This document shows positions 39,171 through 52,754 of a stretch of DNA of 64,000 nt, piece after piece. Both the position numbers and the translations under genes were made by a program. Source of the stretch: Arthrobacter sp. zg-Y20 (GTDB taxonomy: Bacteria > Actinomycetota > Actinomycetes > Actinomycetales > Micrococcaceae); the NCBI RefSeq assembly GCF_030142075.1, contig NZ_CP126241.1:186001-250000 (forward strand), read 5' to 3'. Within the stretch, counting starts at the first letter, position 1. Each line of letters begins with the position of its first letter. Under the pieces are notes generated by a model. It was given only the letters and a program-made list of their open reading frames with translations. It was not told where the DNA came from and ran no database searches.

Positions 39171-39389
39171 CACATCAACACCTGGGGAAACACGACTTCA
39201 AACGGTTTCCCAATGTAGAGGGTGTTGTGATCATGCTGCTTGCGTCCACTATGTGGTTCCCGGACAACAACCCGTCAAGGGTTGTTCCCCTGGGAACAAT
39301 AACTGAATATTTGCTTACGTCTTTTTGATGTTCGTGACCATTGTTTTCCCCACGCACACTGTTTTTGGGTGTGTGGTGCGGGTGGAAGG

Positions 39390-39508
39390 GTTACGGCGGT
39401 CATAGCGTGGGGGAAACGCCCGGTCCCATTCCGAACCCGGAAGCTAAGACCCACAGCGCCGATGGTACTGCATCCGGGAGGGTGTGGGAGAGTAGGTCAC
39501 CGCCGGAC
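39390..39508 (+). rRNA. rrf: 5S ribosomal RNA, operon 1
   Basis: GTTACGGCGGTCATAGCG to GTCACCGCCGGAC, with the ends pairing as helix I, and the conserved CCCATTCCGAACCCGGAAG loop. 119 bases. It follows 23S by about 220 bases that include a hairpin AACAACCC/GGGTTGTT (39266-39286). Confidence 0.97.
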
Positions 39509-39517
39509 AAATTGTGG

Positions 39518-39557
39518 GGTGAGGCCCGTACCAGTGTTGGTACGGGCCTCACCTGTT
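39518..39557 (+). terminator. rRNA operon 1 terminator
   Basis: A perfect 15-bp stem (39518-39532 with 39539-39553), loop AGTGTT, followed by TGTTT. It lies ten bases after 5S. Confidence 0.95.
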
Positions 39558-39639
39558 TAACCCGCCAACCCTAGTCCCGCGGTCCGGTCCCGAGCGGCCG
39601 GCCCGGGATCCCCCTGCAGGCCACGCCGGTCTGTGTGGG

Positions 39640-40053
39640 TCAGGCTACGAAGATACAGAATGGATGTCCGGCCGGATCGGTGTAGACATACAACGGTTCT
39701 TCGCGGTCATCCGTGCGATCAAAGAGGAGCTCCGCGCCCAACGCCAGTGCCCTGGCATGTTGGTCTGCGAGGGTCTTCCGGTTGGGGACAGTGAGGTCCA
39801 GGTGCATCTGCATGGGCACATCCGGCCGGGGCCAGGTAGTCCGCGCGAGCTGATCCACATGCTGGAACGCCAGCTTTCGGTTGCCGCGGGCATCGGTCAG
39901 TACCAGCCAATCAACGCCATCGCCGGCGCTGCCCGGTTGCGGTTCGTCTCCGGGGCGGTACTTGTGCCCGAGAAGCTGACGGTAGAACTCCGCCAGACCC
40001 CGGACATCGGGAGTATCCAGAACCGTGTGGAGGAGTTGGGGAAAGCCGGCCAT
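39640..40053 (-). CDS. VOC (glyoxalase/dioxygenase-like) family protein
   Basis: A 137-residue metal-binding-fold protein: LLHTVLDTPDVRGLAEFYRQLLGHKY at the N-terminus, DWLVLTDARGNRKLAFQHV, the second half beginning MHLDLTV and ending TDPAGHPFCIFVA. This VOC pattern is common in actinobacterial bleomycin-resistance/glyoxalase-like proteins; the substrate is unknown. It is read opposite to the rRNA operons and is the only clearly intact gene between them. Its stop lies 54 bp outside the end of the long repeat. Confidence 0.85.
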   Translation of the reverse strand: MAGFPQLLHTVLDTPDVRGLAEFYRQLLGHKYRPGDEPQPGSAGDGVDWLVLTDARGNRKLAFQHVDQLARTTWPRPDVPMQMHLDLTVPNRKTLADQHARALALGAELLFDRTDDREEPLYVYTDPAGHPFCIFVA

Positions 40054-40469
40054 AAGCGAACACTAACGGCCTGGACGGCTCCCGGCCACGCCGGGCCTCG
40101 AGTACCGGGTGCAACGGCCGTGGGTCCCAGCACGGATTTCGCACGCCGGCCAAATGATCCCCAAGCCGCGGTCATGAACAACCTATTGGGTCCGCCGATT
40201 CGCCAAACGAGGCCGGTGCCGTGCTCGTATCGGTTTCGGCTGCGGCTATGGGGTCATCGATGCAGCTATTCTCTCCGGGAATTCCTACGCGCCAACCATC
40301 TGGACACCCTCCAGCTCCGCCCTGGCTGTCATGGGCCGAGCGTCCGCAGGCAACAGCAGGTCAAATTGCGCAGCAGGATCCTTCACAGGCTTTTCCGGCG
40401 TAGGTACGGTAGGCCCTTTAGACACTTGTACCAATTTTGCGTACGGGAATATGGTTTGCGGTCGGGGGG
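40054..40469. other. gene-poor stretch between rRNA operons
   Basis: No convincing gene. A 60-codon open frame at 40221-40403 on the plus strand (starting MLVSVSAAAMGSSMQLFSPG) has neither a clear ribosome site nor a known family and may be a remnant. Base composition becomes more AT-rich than flanking genes from about 40190 onward. Confidence 0.5.
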
Positions 40470-40939
40470 GTGTATCGGTTGCCAGCTACTAGGCTTTTCT
40501 GGTCACGAGTCAGGCAACTTGCCCGAGTTGCTGTTGTTGGCTGCCTCGTGACCACTCTAAGTTCCTGCGGGCAAGACCCTCCGTCCCCGGTTGAGCCGTC
40601 TCTGCCTACATTTAGCGGTGGTATCCCAATCCAGAAGACACCGAGTGAACCCTGAAAGAAATACCCTGGACTCTAAACGAGGTTGACGAATCAGAGCAGA
40701 GAATTCATCTCACAACCCAGAACTTTGAATGCAGCTTTCCTAAGTCAGCCTCCGTTGAGGAAAGCGAAGGCACCATCGCTCTCAAAATCTACGGGAAACC
40801 GTCGGCAGGGCCTTGCACGCAGGAACTGATTATTGTTCAAACATTTGTTCAGTTGCCACAACCTATCAATGGGCGGGAGATTGTCGGTGGAAAGCATTCC
40901 GATCCCACATCGGGTGGCCACACCGCACGAGCTGCATAA
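40470..40939 (+). pseudogene. frameshifted small lipoprotein gene
   Basis: The first frame encodes a signal with lipobox LSSC (LARVAVVGCLVTTLSSCGQD), then a Pro/Ser spacer, and stops at 40653-40655 (ending KTPSEP). A second frame continues without delay, from about 40652, as LKEIPWTLNEVDESEQRIHL, then TTQNFECSFPKSAS and IALKIYGKPSAGPCTQELII. It ends at 40937-40939. Joined, they make a coherent lipoprotein of about 155 residues with two domain cysteines. Loss of one base in the CCC run at 40650-40652 would explain the break. No family recognised. Confidence 0.55.
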
Positions 40940-41454
40940 GCGAAAGACTGCCGGTGCCGGCTTCATCCCAGAAGCTCTCGAGGCCAGGGTGCAGTGAAGC
41001 ATTGTTTGTTTGGCTACGACCGTGACGGGCACATCAACCGTTGCATCTCCCGCTGCGGAGTCCTTGGCTCCCCGCAGCATTGGTGGTCCCTTGCCGTGGC
41101 ATGTCGACAGGGAGCCGAATACTTGGTGGATCGCGCTGCTCTGCCGCGTTCACGCGAACGCCCACTGGGGGAAGCAACGAGCAGCTCCGATGGAGGAAGT
41201 CGTACGGGACCAGGGCCGCTACCTGCACTATTCACGGGACCGGCGGCGGTGGATCAGGAGGCATGTCGCGGTTGGAAGCCCCAACTGATCGGGCCAGTGG
41301 CCTGTACACAGCCGACCCTTGGTGGGTAGAGCCCGATGCCAGCGTCCGGTTCCCTGCCACGGATCCGCTCCGAGCGGCCGCCCTGCCGGCGCCGGGCTCT
41401 TACTCCCCGCCAGATGGGCAAAACCCGGCGCTGAAGCGGGCGGCTGGGGCCGAG
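40940..41454. other. stretch before rRNA operon 2, no firm gene
   Basis: An open frame 41010-41288 (TTG start, plus strand) encodes 92 residues ending RDQGRYLHYSRDRRRWIRRH and could be a real small basic protein or a gene fragment. Evidence is limited to the frame itself. The rest appears non-coding. Confidence 0.4.
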
Positions 41455-41483
41455 TTGCAACCGGGGTGAAACCTGTGTAAAGT
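41455..41483 (+). promoter_or_regulatory. promoter of rRNA operon 2
   Basis: TTGCAA (41455-41460) and TAAAGT (41478-41483), 17 bp apart, aligned with P1 of operon 1 through the shared downstream GTCGCCGCGGCCGGGACGCTG. No equivalent of P2 or P3 of operon 1 is seen between here and 41606. Confidence 0.65.
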
Positions 41484-41623
41484 CTTCTAAGTCGCCGCGG
41501 CCGGGACGCTGAGAAAGCGCCTGAGCATGGCGGCCAAACCCCTTCGGAAATGTGAGTAGTTCCGGTGCGCCTTATGGCCCACGGAATGGCACAGATAAAC
41601 GAAGGTTGCAGCGAAGAAGAAAA

Positions 41624-41686
41624 GGAAAACATTGTTTTCCCGAGTATTTTCGGATTGCGTCTGTTGTTTGAGAACTCAATAGTGTG
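41624..41686 (+). promoter_or_regulatory. rRNA leader antitermination elements, operon 2
   Basis: Same boxB-like hairpin (41624-41640) and boxA (41662-41681) as operon 1, at the very start of the identical region. Confidence 0.75.
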
Positions 41687-41837
41687 CCAAGTTTATTGAT
41701 ACCAATTTATTTTAATTGGTTGAATCGACTGTTCCGCCCACCCCGTGGGCTGGAATGGTTTTTTTAGCTGGTTTCGAATTTAGTGCAGTGCCTGGCGGCC
41801 AATTTTCCTTGGCCCCGGCATTGTGTCTGTATGAACA

Positions 41838-47011
<5,174 letters not shown>

Positions 47012-47230
47012 CACATCAACACCTGGGGAAACACGACTTCAAACGGTTTCCCAATGTAGAGGGTGTTGTGATCATGCTGCTTGCGTCCACTATGTGGTTC
47101 CCGGACAACAACCCGTCAAGGGTTGTTCCCCTGGGAACAATAACTGAATATTTGCTTACGTCTTTTTGATGTTCGTGACCATTGTTTTCCCCACGCACAC
47201 TGTTTTTGGGTGTGTGGTGCGGGTGGAAGG

Positions 47231-47349
47231 GTTACGGCGGTCATAGCGTGGGGGAAACGCCCGGTCCCATTCCGAACCCGGAAGCTAAGACCCACAGCGC
47301 CGATGGTACTGCATCCGGGAGGGTGTGGGAGAGTAGGTCACCGCCGGAC
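47231..47349 (+). rRNA. rrf: 5S ribosomal RNA, operon 2
   Basis: Same 119-base sequence as the operon 1 copy. Confidence 0.97.
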
Positions 47350-47358
47350 AAATTGTGG

Positions 47359-47398
47359 GGTGAGGCCCGTACCAGTGTTGGTACGGGCCTCACCTGTT
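47359..47398 (+). terminator. rRNA operon 2 terminator
   Basis: Same 15-bp stem with AGTGTT loop and TGTTT as in operon 1. Confidence 0.95.
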
Positions 47399-47482
47399 TA
47401 ACCCGCCAACCCTAGTCCCGCGGTCCGTCGGCTGCTCGTCAGCGGCGGCGGAACGGCCGCTTGGCCCCTCCGTCACCGGGTG

Positions 47483-48364
47483 TCAGCCGCCGATGGCGTC
47501 CAGCTCCCTGACGTCTTCCGCGGAGAGCACCAGCCCTGCTCCGGCAATGTTCTCCCGCAGGTGTGCCGCCGAGGATGTTCCGGGAATGAGCAGGATATTC
47601 GGTGAGCGCTGCAGCAACCAGGCCAGTGCAACGGAGAGCGGTGAATCGCCTGCTGCTGCGGCCACCCGGGAAAGGGCTGCGGACTGCAGCGGCGTAAAGC
47701 CTCCCAGCGGGAAGAATGGAACGTAGGCTATCCGTTCCTCGGCGAGCCGGGTGATGAGGGCGTCGTCCTGCCGGTAGGCGACGTTGTACATATTCTGCAC
47801 GCACACAATCCGGGCAATGCCCTGTGCCTCGGCAACCTGCGCATCCGTAACGTTGCTGAGTCCGAGTTCGCCGATCAGCCCCTCCTGCTGGAGCTCCACC
47901 AGGGCGTGGAGCGGCTCGGCCAGGGATCCGGGGCGGGGGCTGCCGGCATCGCCCATGCGCAGGTTGACGAGATCCAGGCGCTCCACTCCGAGGGTCCGCA
48001 GGTTCTCATGAACCTGATCACGCAGATCTGACGGTTGCCGTTTGGTGGGCCAACCTCCTTGCGCATCACGCTCGGCCCCCACCTTGGTGGCGATGAACAA
48101 GGTCTCCGGATAGGGGTAGAGCGCTTCGCGGATCAACTGGTTCGTTATATGGGGCCCGTACGCGCCGCTGGTGTCGATATGGGTAATGCCCTGGTCTACG
48201 GCCTCCCGCAGGACGGCCATGGCTCCGGCATGGTCGGACGGCGGGCCCATAACCCCGGGGCCGGCCAGCTGCATGGCACCGTAGCCGAACCGTGAAACGG
48301 TTCGGTCTCCCAATGTCCATGTTCCGCCGGGCAGGAGTGTGGCCGGTGAGGTGGATGCATCCAT
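47483..48364 (-). CDS. pdxI: aldo/keto reductase, pyridoxal reductase (PdxI)-like
   Basis: A 293-residue NADPH-dependent reductase, starting MDASTSPATLLPGG. From memory of E. coli YdbC/PdxI, very similar blocks are present: GYGAMQLAGPGVMGPP, THIDTSGAYGPHITNQLIRE, LGLSNVTDAQVAEA, YVPFFPLGGFTPLQS and WLLQRSPNILLIPGTSS. The AKR Asp, Tyr (GAYG) and Lys (ATKVG) are present. The usual catalytic His position reads VNLRM, as in YdbC. It probably reduces pyridoxal to pyridoxine in B6 salvage, which is inference from similarity. It is divergent from the HxlR regulator gene. Confidence 0.8.
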   Translation of the reverse strand: MDASTSPATLLPGGTWTLGDRTVSRFGYGAMQLAGPGVMGPPSDHAGAMAVLREAVDQGITHIDTSGAYGPHITNQLIREALYPYPETLFIATKVGAERDAQGGWPTKRQPSDLRDQVHENLRTLGVERLDLVNLRMGDAGSPRPGSLAEPLHALVELQQEGLIGELGLSNVTDAQVAEAQGIARIVCVQNMYNVAYRQDDALITRLAEERIAYVPFFPLGGFTPLQSAALSRVAAAAGDSPLSVALAWLLQRSPNILLIPGTSSAAHLRENIAGAGLVLSAEDVRELDAIGG

Positions 48365-48486
48365 GGTGTTGCCTTTCGGTAAAGGGTGGTGCTGAGGCAC
48401 TTCCTGCACCAGTATTAGAGAGTTGCTTCCTTCTGGGAAGTAGGCACTTTGAAGTGCGTAGCCCACCATCCGATAAAGGGGACACC
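48365..48486. promoter_or_regulatory. divergent pdxI/hxlR-type promoter region with palindrome
   Basis: The perfect palindrome GCACTTtgAAGTGC lies at 48444-48457. A further pair, TGGTGC...GCACCA, lies nearer pdxI (about 48386-48410), along with CTTCCttctGGGAAG (about 48426-48440). The first is the best candidate for the HxlR-family operator. Confidence 0.5.
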
Positions 48487-48972
48487 GTGATTCCACCTAA
48501 GTCCGTAGAACAGGCGGACGCTCAAGCCAGCTATAACGCGTTCCTGGCAGTGTGCCCCAGCCGCCAGCTTCTGGACCGGATATCGAATAAGTGGGTGGTG
48601 CTGGTCCTCTGCGCCCTCGCCGGCGACGCCGCAGGCACCACCGCCACCGGCGACGCCGCAGGCACCACCGCCACCGCCGCCGTCGCCGGGAACTCCAGCG
48701 ACCCGGCCGCCGGCATCACCATGCGTTATTCGGCACTATCCCGGCTGCTGGGCGGGGTCAGTCAGAAGATGCTCACCCAGACACTGCGCGCACTGGAGCG
48801 TGACGGGCTGCTGACCCGCACCGTTGCGCCGACCGTTCCGGTGACCGTCACCTACGAGCTGACGGATCTGGGCCGATCCCTCTACAACGTGGTTCAGGGC
48901 CTGCGGTACTGGGCCCAGGAGAACATGGGCGAGGTTTCCGCCCACCGCAGGGAGTACGACGCCGCGGGCTGA
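48487..48972 (+). CDS. HxlR family transcriptional regulator with low-complexity insert
   Basis: About 161 residues from GTG 48487. The HxlR winged helix is clear: CPSRQLLDRISNKWVVLVL, then after an insert MRYSALSRLLGGVSQKMLTQTLRALERDGLLTR, and the wing PVTVTYELTDLGRSL. An insert of about 35 residues, Ala/Thr/Gly-rich, separates the first helices from the rest, where the family has only a short DGPxRF turn. It includes a perfect 27-bp tandem duplication (GDAAGTTAT twice). It is likely a regulator of the divergent reductase; whether the insert affects DNA binding is unknown. Confidence 0.85.
   Translation: MIPPKSVEQADAQASYNAFLAVCPSRQLLDRISNKWVVLVLCALAGDAAGTTATGDAAGTTATAAVAGNSSDPAAGITMRYSALSRLLGGVSQKMLTQTLRALERDGLLTRTVAPTVPVTVTYELTDLGRSLYNVVQGLRYWAQENMGEVSAHRREYDAAG
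48622..48675. repeat. 27-bp perfect tandem duplication in the HxlR gene
   Basis: 48622-48648 and 48649-48675 are identical, in frame, and encode the same nine residues twice in the helix-turn-helix linker. Confidence 0.9.
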
Positions 48973-49137
48973 CGGGCCGCTGTGCCAAGACGCGGTGTGG
49001 GTAGTAGCCCAACAGGCGGTTCGCCAAACTGGGTGGTCAAAACCGCGCCGGAGACGCGGTAGACTATAGGAGCAGCAAAACCCGTAAGGGCAGCCTGTAA
49101 CCATGGTTTTCCCGCCGCGAAGGCAGCCGGAGCAAGG

Positions 49138-49256
49138 GTTACGGCGGTCATAGCGTGGGGGAAACGCCCGGTCCCATTCCGAACCCGGAAGCTAAGACCC
49201 ACAGCGCCGATGGTACTGCATCCGGGAGGGTGTGGGAGAGTAGGTCACCGCCGGAC
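49138..49256 (+). rRNA. rrf: solitary 5S ribosomal RNA, third copy
   Basis: The same 119-base 5S sequence as in the two operons, but with no 16S or 23S beside it and with unrelated flanks. A TAGACT -10-like hexamer sits at 49060-49065, and a distinct terminator follows. It therefore seems to be an independent 5S transcription unit. Confidence 0.95.
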
Positions 49257-49266
49257 ATACGTTCAA

Positions 49267-49307
49267 GATAAGGATCCGCACAAGGACGTGCGGGTCCTTA
49301 TCTGTTT
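49267..49307 (+). terminator. terminator of the solitary 5S
   Basis: A 15-bp stem (49267-49281 with 49288-49302, one T-G pair), loop AAGGAC, followed by TGTTT. It is different in sequence from the operon terminators but similar in design. Confidence 0.93.
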
Positions 49308-49389
49308 AACGGCTCTATCTGTTTGGCGGCCCTGCCGTTTATCCCCTGCCCCCTCACCGGCGGCCCCGCAGCAGGGCAACAATGGTGAC

Positions 49390-50028
49390 GTGCCGGACAT
49401 CAACAAGCCCTACCGCCGGGTCAACTCCGGGCCTGACCTCGAGCGCACCACGTTCTTCAGTGATGCGGTCTTCGCCATCGCCATGACCCTGCTTGCCGTT
49501 GACATCAAGGTCCCGCAGGTGCCGCCGGACCAGCTGGGTGCCGCCGTCGTCGAGCAGTTCCCCGAATTCGGTGCGTATGCCCTGTCCTTTGCGGTCACCG
49601 CCGCCTACTGGCTGAGCCACCACCGGCTGTTCCGGCTGCTGACAGGCTTCACCGGCCGACTGCAGCAGCTGAACCTGGTGCTGCTGCTCTTTGTCGGCCT
49701 GATTGGGTACGCCACCGATATGCTCTCCTTCTACGGCGACCAGGCCCTCGGCGTCGTGATCTATGCGGCGGCGCTCGGCCTGATCGGCACCGCCAACACC
49801 GGGCTGTGGGTCTACTGCCGGTACATGGGGCTGTTTGCCGACGACGTCGATCCCCGGCTCCCTGCCTTCGCGACGGTCCGCGCGCCGGTCACGCCCGTGG
49901 TGTTTTTTGCCTCCATTCCAATCACGCTCATTTGGGGGCCTCGGGCCGGCGCCCTGTCCTGGCTGGCGATTATCGCCCTGAACTTCCTGCTCCGCTTCTA
50001 CGGGCGCCGGCATGCCGAGCCACAGTAG
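49390..50028 (+). CDS. TMEM175 family (DUF1211) potassium-channel-like protein
   Basis: A 212-residue membrane protein with about six helices. The defining motif RTTFFSDAVFAIAMTLLAVDIKVP is in the first helix (FSDxxxAIxxTLL, the pore helix of bacterial TMEM175). HHRLFRLLTGF and a set of hydrophobic helices follow. Known bacterial relatives are tetrameric K+ leak channels. The start is taken as GTG 49390; the ribosome site is not strong, and an in-frame extension cannot be excluded. It stands between the solitary 5S and tRNA-Ser. Confidence 0.85.
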   Translation: MPDINKPYRRVNSGPDLERTTFFSDAVFAIAMTLLAVDIKVPQVPPDQLGAAVVEQFPEFGAYALSFAVTAAYWLSHHRLFRLLTGFTGRLQQLNLVLLLFVGLIGYATDMLSFYGDQALGVVIYAAALGLIGTANTGLWVYCRYMGLFADDVDPRLPAFATVRAPVTPVVFFASIPITLIWGPRAGALSWLAIIALNFLLRFYGRRHAEPQ

Positions 50029-50128
50029 GAAGCGCCGGGAAGGGGCCACCAAGTGCCGTCCTGGCGCCGATTCGTTGGTTTGGCCCTGCGTCGGGTAGTC
50101 TTATATCTGCTTCTTACGGAGCAAGCCT

Positions 50129-50216
50129 GGAGGATTCGCCTAGCGGCCTATGGCGCACGCCTGGAACGCGTGTTGGGTTAACGCCCTCGGGGGTTCAAAT
50201 CCCCCATCCTCCGCCA
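50129..50216 (+). tRNA. tRNA-Ser (anticodon GGA)
   Basis: The acceptor stem GGAGGAT pairs with ATCCTCC. The anticodon stem-loop ACGCCTGGAACGCGT has GGA, and a long variable arm (GTTGGGTTAACGCCCTC) is typical of serine tRNA. The T-loop is GGTTCAAATCC. CCA is encoded at 50214-50216. Confidence 0.97.
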
Positions 50217-50220
50217 AAAA

Positions 50221-50256
50221 GAAACACCCCGGTCCTCGGACCGGGGTGTTTCTTTA
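50221..50256. terminator. bidirectional terminator after tRNA-Ser
   Basis: GAAACACCCCGGTCC pairs with GGACCGGGGTGTTTC (50221-50235 with 50238-50252) over about 14 bp, followed by TTTAT. It separates the tRNA from the convergent ABC permease gene, whose mRNA would also see GAAACA...TGTTTC followed by TTTTT on the other strand. Confidence 0.92.
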
Positions 50257-50266
50257 TCTGCTGACC

Positions 50267-52753
50267 CTAGACCCGCGCCTCCGGCCGCAGGGCCGCGCGG
50301 GTGGCCACGGCTACTGAACCGAACCCGATGGCCGCCGCAGCGCCGGCAATAGCCAGGTACACAAGCGGCTGGATGGTGGGCATCGGCAGCCCGGACACGT
50401 TCACGGCGATGCCCATCAGCGGCGGTATGGCCAGGACGGTGCCGAGGACGACGGCGGCGACTACCAGCAGCAGCGACTCCGCGCCGGTCATCCGGCGCAG
50501 CTGGCGGTCCGATGCACCGAGGGAGCGCAGCAGCATCAGTTCCGGCCGGCGCCGGGCGGTGGCCATCACCAGCGAGTTCACCACGGACAGGCCCACGTAG
50601 CCGAGCAGGACCAGCATGGCCACAATGTTCACCCAGGACTGGGCTTTGCGGTCCGCCGCACCCGCCGCACCCGCAGCGCCGGCGGACTCCCGGTCCACCA
50701 CGGTCAGGCCCAGGTCTTCCAGCTGGTCCGCCATGGCGGTGTCATCGGTGCCCGGTGCAGCGCTCACCAGCAGGTAGTCGTTCAGGCCCGCAGTGGTGTG
50801 CTGCAGCAGGGTGTCATTGGCTACCGTCACGTCACCGAATCCCAGTCCCCGGGAGTAGGTGGCGACGACGACGGCGGACGTTTCGATTCCGTCGCCGTAG
50901 TGGAAGGCGAACTGGTCACCCACACCGACACCGGATTCCCGGGCCAGATCCACGCTTAGCGCCACCGTCTCCGGTTCGGACAGCCCGTCCAGCCCGCCAT
51001 CGCCCACGCCCAGGTCCAGGGTGGAGTCCAGGTTCCGGGGATCCACGCCCTGGATGCCGTAGGACTCCATGCCGTCCTCGGTGCCGAGGAACCGCAGATC
51101 GGCCAGCACCGCCGAATGGGCCACCGGTGTGGCGGTGTCCACTGCCGGCAGGCTGGAGACTTCCTCGGCCAGGCCAGCGGAGATCCCGGAGCCGGGTGCG
51201 GTGACCATGTAGTCGGCCATCATGCCGTCGCGGGACTGCCGCTCGGCTTCGGTTTCCACCGTGGTGGGCATAAACAGCTGCACCGAGCCCAGCGCGATGG
51301 CCAGGGCCAGGGGAATGATGCCGCCGGCCAGCCGCCGGGGGAAGGCAGAGGCGTTGGCTTCGGCCAGGGCCAGGGACGCGGAGGGATTGCGGCCCAGCAG
51401 GGGCTTCACCAGCCGGAGTACGCCGGCCACAATCCAGGGTCCCAGCATGCCCGCGCCGATGATCAGCAGCAGCACGCTCGAGGCCGCGATGGCCAGGCCG
51501 CCGGTGCCCGGAATGGCCAGGGGAAGCATTGCCGCAACCAATCCGGCCGCCAGCAGGACCACCCCGCTCATCTTGCGGCCACGGCCCAGCCCTGCGGCTT
51601 CGGTGACCGACTCGCGCAGGGCGGTAGTGGGTGACATGCGGACAGTTCCGCGCGCCGAAACCAGCGACGCTCCAACCGCGGCTGTGACGCTGAGGGCCAC
51701 CGCGGCCAGTGCCGGCAGCGGACCGTAGGCCAAGGCGAAGTCCTCAGGGATGACACCCCCGGCAGTGAACTGCGCGCCCAGAAAGTACGCCAGCCCGAAG
51801 CCCGGCGCAGCACCCAGGACGGCAGCGGCACCGGACACCAGCAGGACTTCGCGGATGATCATGCCCAGCGTCTGCCCGCTGCCGGCACCGACGGCCCGCA
51901 GCATGGCGAACTCCCGGCGGCGGGCCAGGATGGACAGGGACAGGGTTCCGGCGGTCACGAACACGGCGGTCATCAGGGCCACACCGGCCAGGGAGCCGCT
52001 GAGCAGCAGCAGCGTGGAGCGGGCAGCGGAGCCGCCCAGGTCCTCCACGTCACCGCGGCGGTCGCCGGTGTAAGTGACGACGCCGCCCACGCCGGCTTCG
52101 ATGTCCGCGGCCAGTTCCTTCGGTGCCACGGATCCGTCGGCAATCACGCCGACAGTGGCGTACGTATCGCCGTGCGGCCACAGGGCGGCCGCGCCGGCGG
52201 AGCTGAGGAACACCGCGGGGGCGCCGCCGGCCTTTTCCGCTTCCGCGATGCCGGACACGGTGTACTCGGACGGCTCGCCGCCGTGGGAGAGGACCAACCG
52301 GTCACCGGGGGATACCCCGAAGGATCCGTCCACCACCACCTCGTTGACGGTCCGGGGTTCTTCCCCGGAGGTTAGCGTGTACGGGGCCAACACGGCGGAG
52401 TCCCAGGCCGAGGCGGAAAGGCTCCTGCCGGCGTCGTCGGCCAGGGGAACGGTGACGGTGCCTACGGCCTGCTCCACCCCCGGCACATCGGCGATGCGGG
52501 ACGCTGCGTTTTCGGGAAGGAGGACCCGCTCGGAGAGCGGAGCGTCCACGTCTTCCACCACGGGCAGTGACTGCGGGGCGCCCACTACGACGTCGGCGCC
52601 GCGCAGCTTGTCGGCGGCGGTGCCGCCGCGCAGTCCGGACTCAATCAGGACGCCCATGGCGGTGATCAGCGCCGCGCACAGGAACACGGCCACAAACACG
52701 CCGGCAAAGCCGCCGCGGTGGTGGCGGATCGATTCTTTGGCAAATGACCACAT
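50267..52753 (-). CDS. ABC transporter permease, FtsX/MacB type (double FtsX domain)
   Basis: An 828-residue membrane protein. The start MWSFAKESIRHHRGG follows one base after the ATPase stop. The N-terminal helix is followed by a large outside domain (about 45-260), then a three-helix FtsX block, a second N-terminal-like helix, a second outside domain (about 500-700) and a final FtsX block. This is the usual layout of actinobacterial MacB-like permeases linked to peptide or lipoprotein export and antibiotic stress. A two-component system beside it suggests inducible expression. Confidence 0.9.
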   Translation of the reverse strand: MWSFAKESIRHHRGGFAGVFVAVFLCAALITAMGVLIESGLRGGTAADKLRGADVVVGAPQSLPVVEDVDAPLSERVLLPENAASRIADVPGVEQAVGTVTVPLADDAGRSLSASAWDSAVLAPYTLTSGEEPRTVNEVVVDGSFGVSPGDRLVLSHGGEPSEYTVSGIAEAEKAGGAPAVFLSSAGAAALWPHGDTYATVGVIADGSVAPKELAADIEAGVGGVVTYTGDRRGDVEDLGGSAARSTLLLLSGSLAGVALMTAVFVTAGTLSLSILARRREFAMLRAVGAGSGQTLGMIIREVLLVSGAAAVLGAAPGFGLAYFLGAQFTAGGVIPEDFALAYGPLPALAAVALSVTAAVGASLVSARGTVRMSPTTALRESVTEAAGLGRGRKMSGVVLLAAGLVAAMLPLAIPGTGGLAIAASSVLLLIIGAGMLGPWIVAGVLRLVKPLLGRNPSASLALAEANASAFPRRLAGGIIPLALAIALGSVQLFMPTTVETEAERQSRDGMMADYMVTAPGSGISAGLAEEVSSLPAVDTATPVAHSAVLADLRFLGTEDGMESYGIQGVDPRNLDSTLDLGVGDGGLDGLSEPETVALSVDLARESGVGVGDQFAFHYGDGIETSAVVVATYSRGLGFGDVTVANDTLLQHTTAGLNDYLLVSAAPGTDDTAMADQLEDLGLTVVDRESAGAAGAAGAADRKAQSWVNIVAMLVLLGYVGLSVVNSLVMATARRRPELMLLRSLGASDRQLRRMTGAESLLLVVAAVVLGTVLAIPPLMGIAVNVSGLPMPTIQPLVYLAIAGAAAAIGFGSVAVATRAALRPEARV

Positions 52754-52754
52754 A

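Noticed and set aside
40054-40436. Transposase remnant or insertion sequence between the rRNA operons
   Set aside because: No terminal inverted repeats, target duplication or DDE/HTH protein motifs could be found.
41010-41288. 92-codon open frame with TTG start before rRNA operon 2
   Set aside because: No ribosome site and no family; mentioned within the intergenic entry but not called as a gene.
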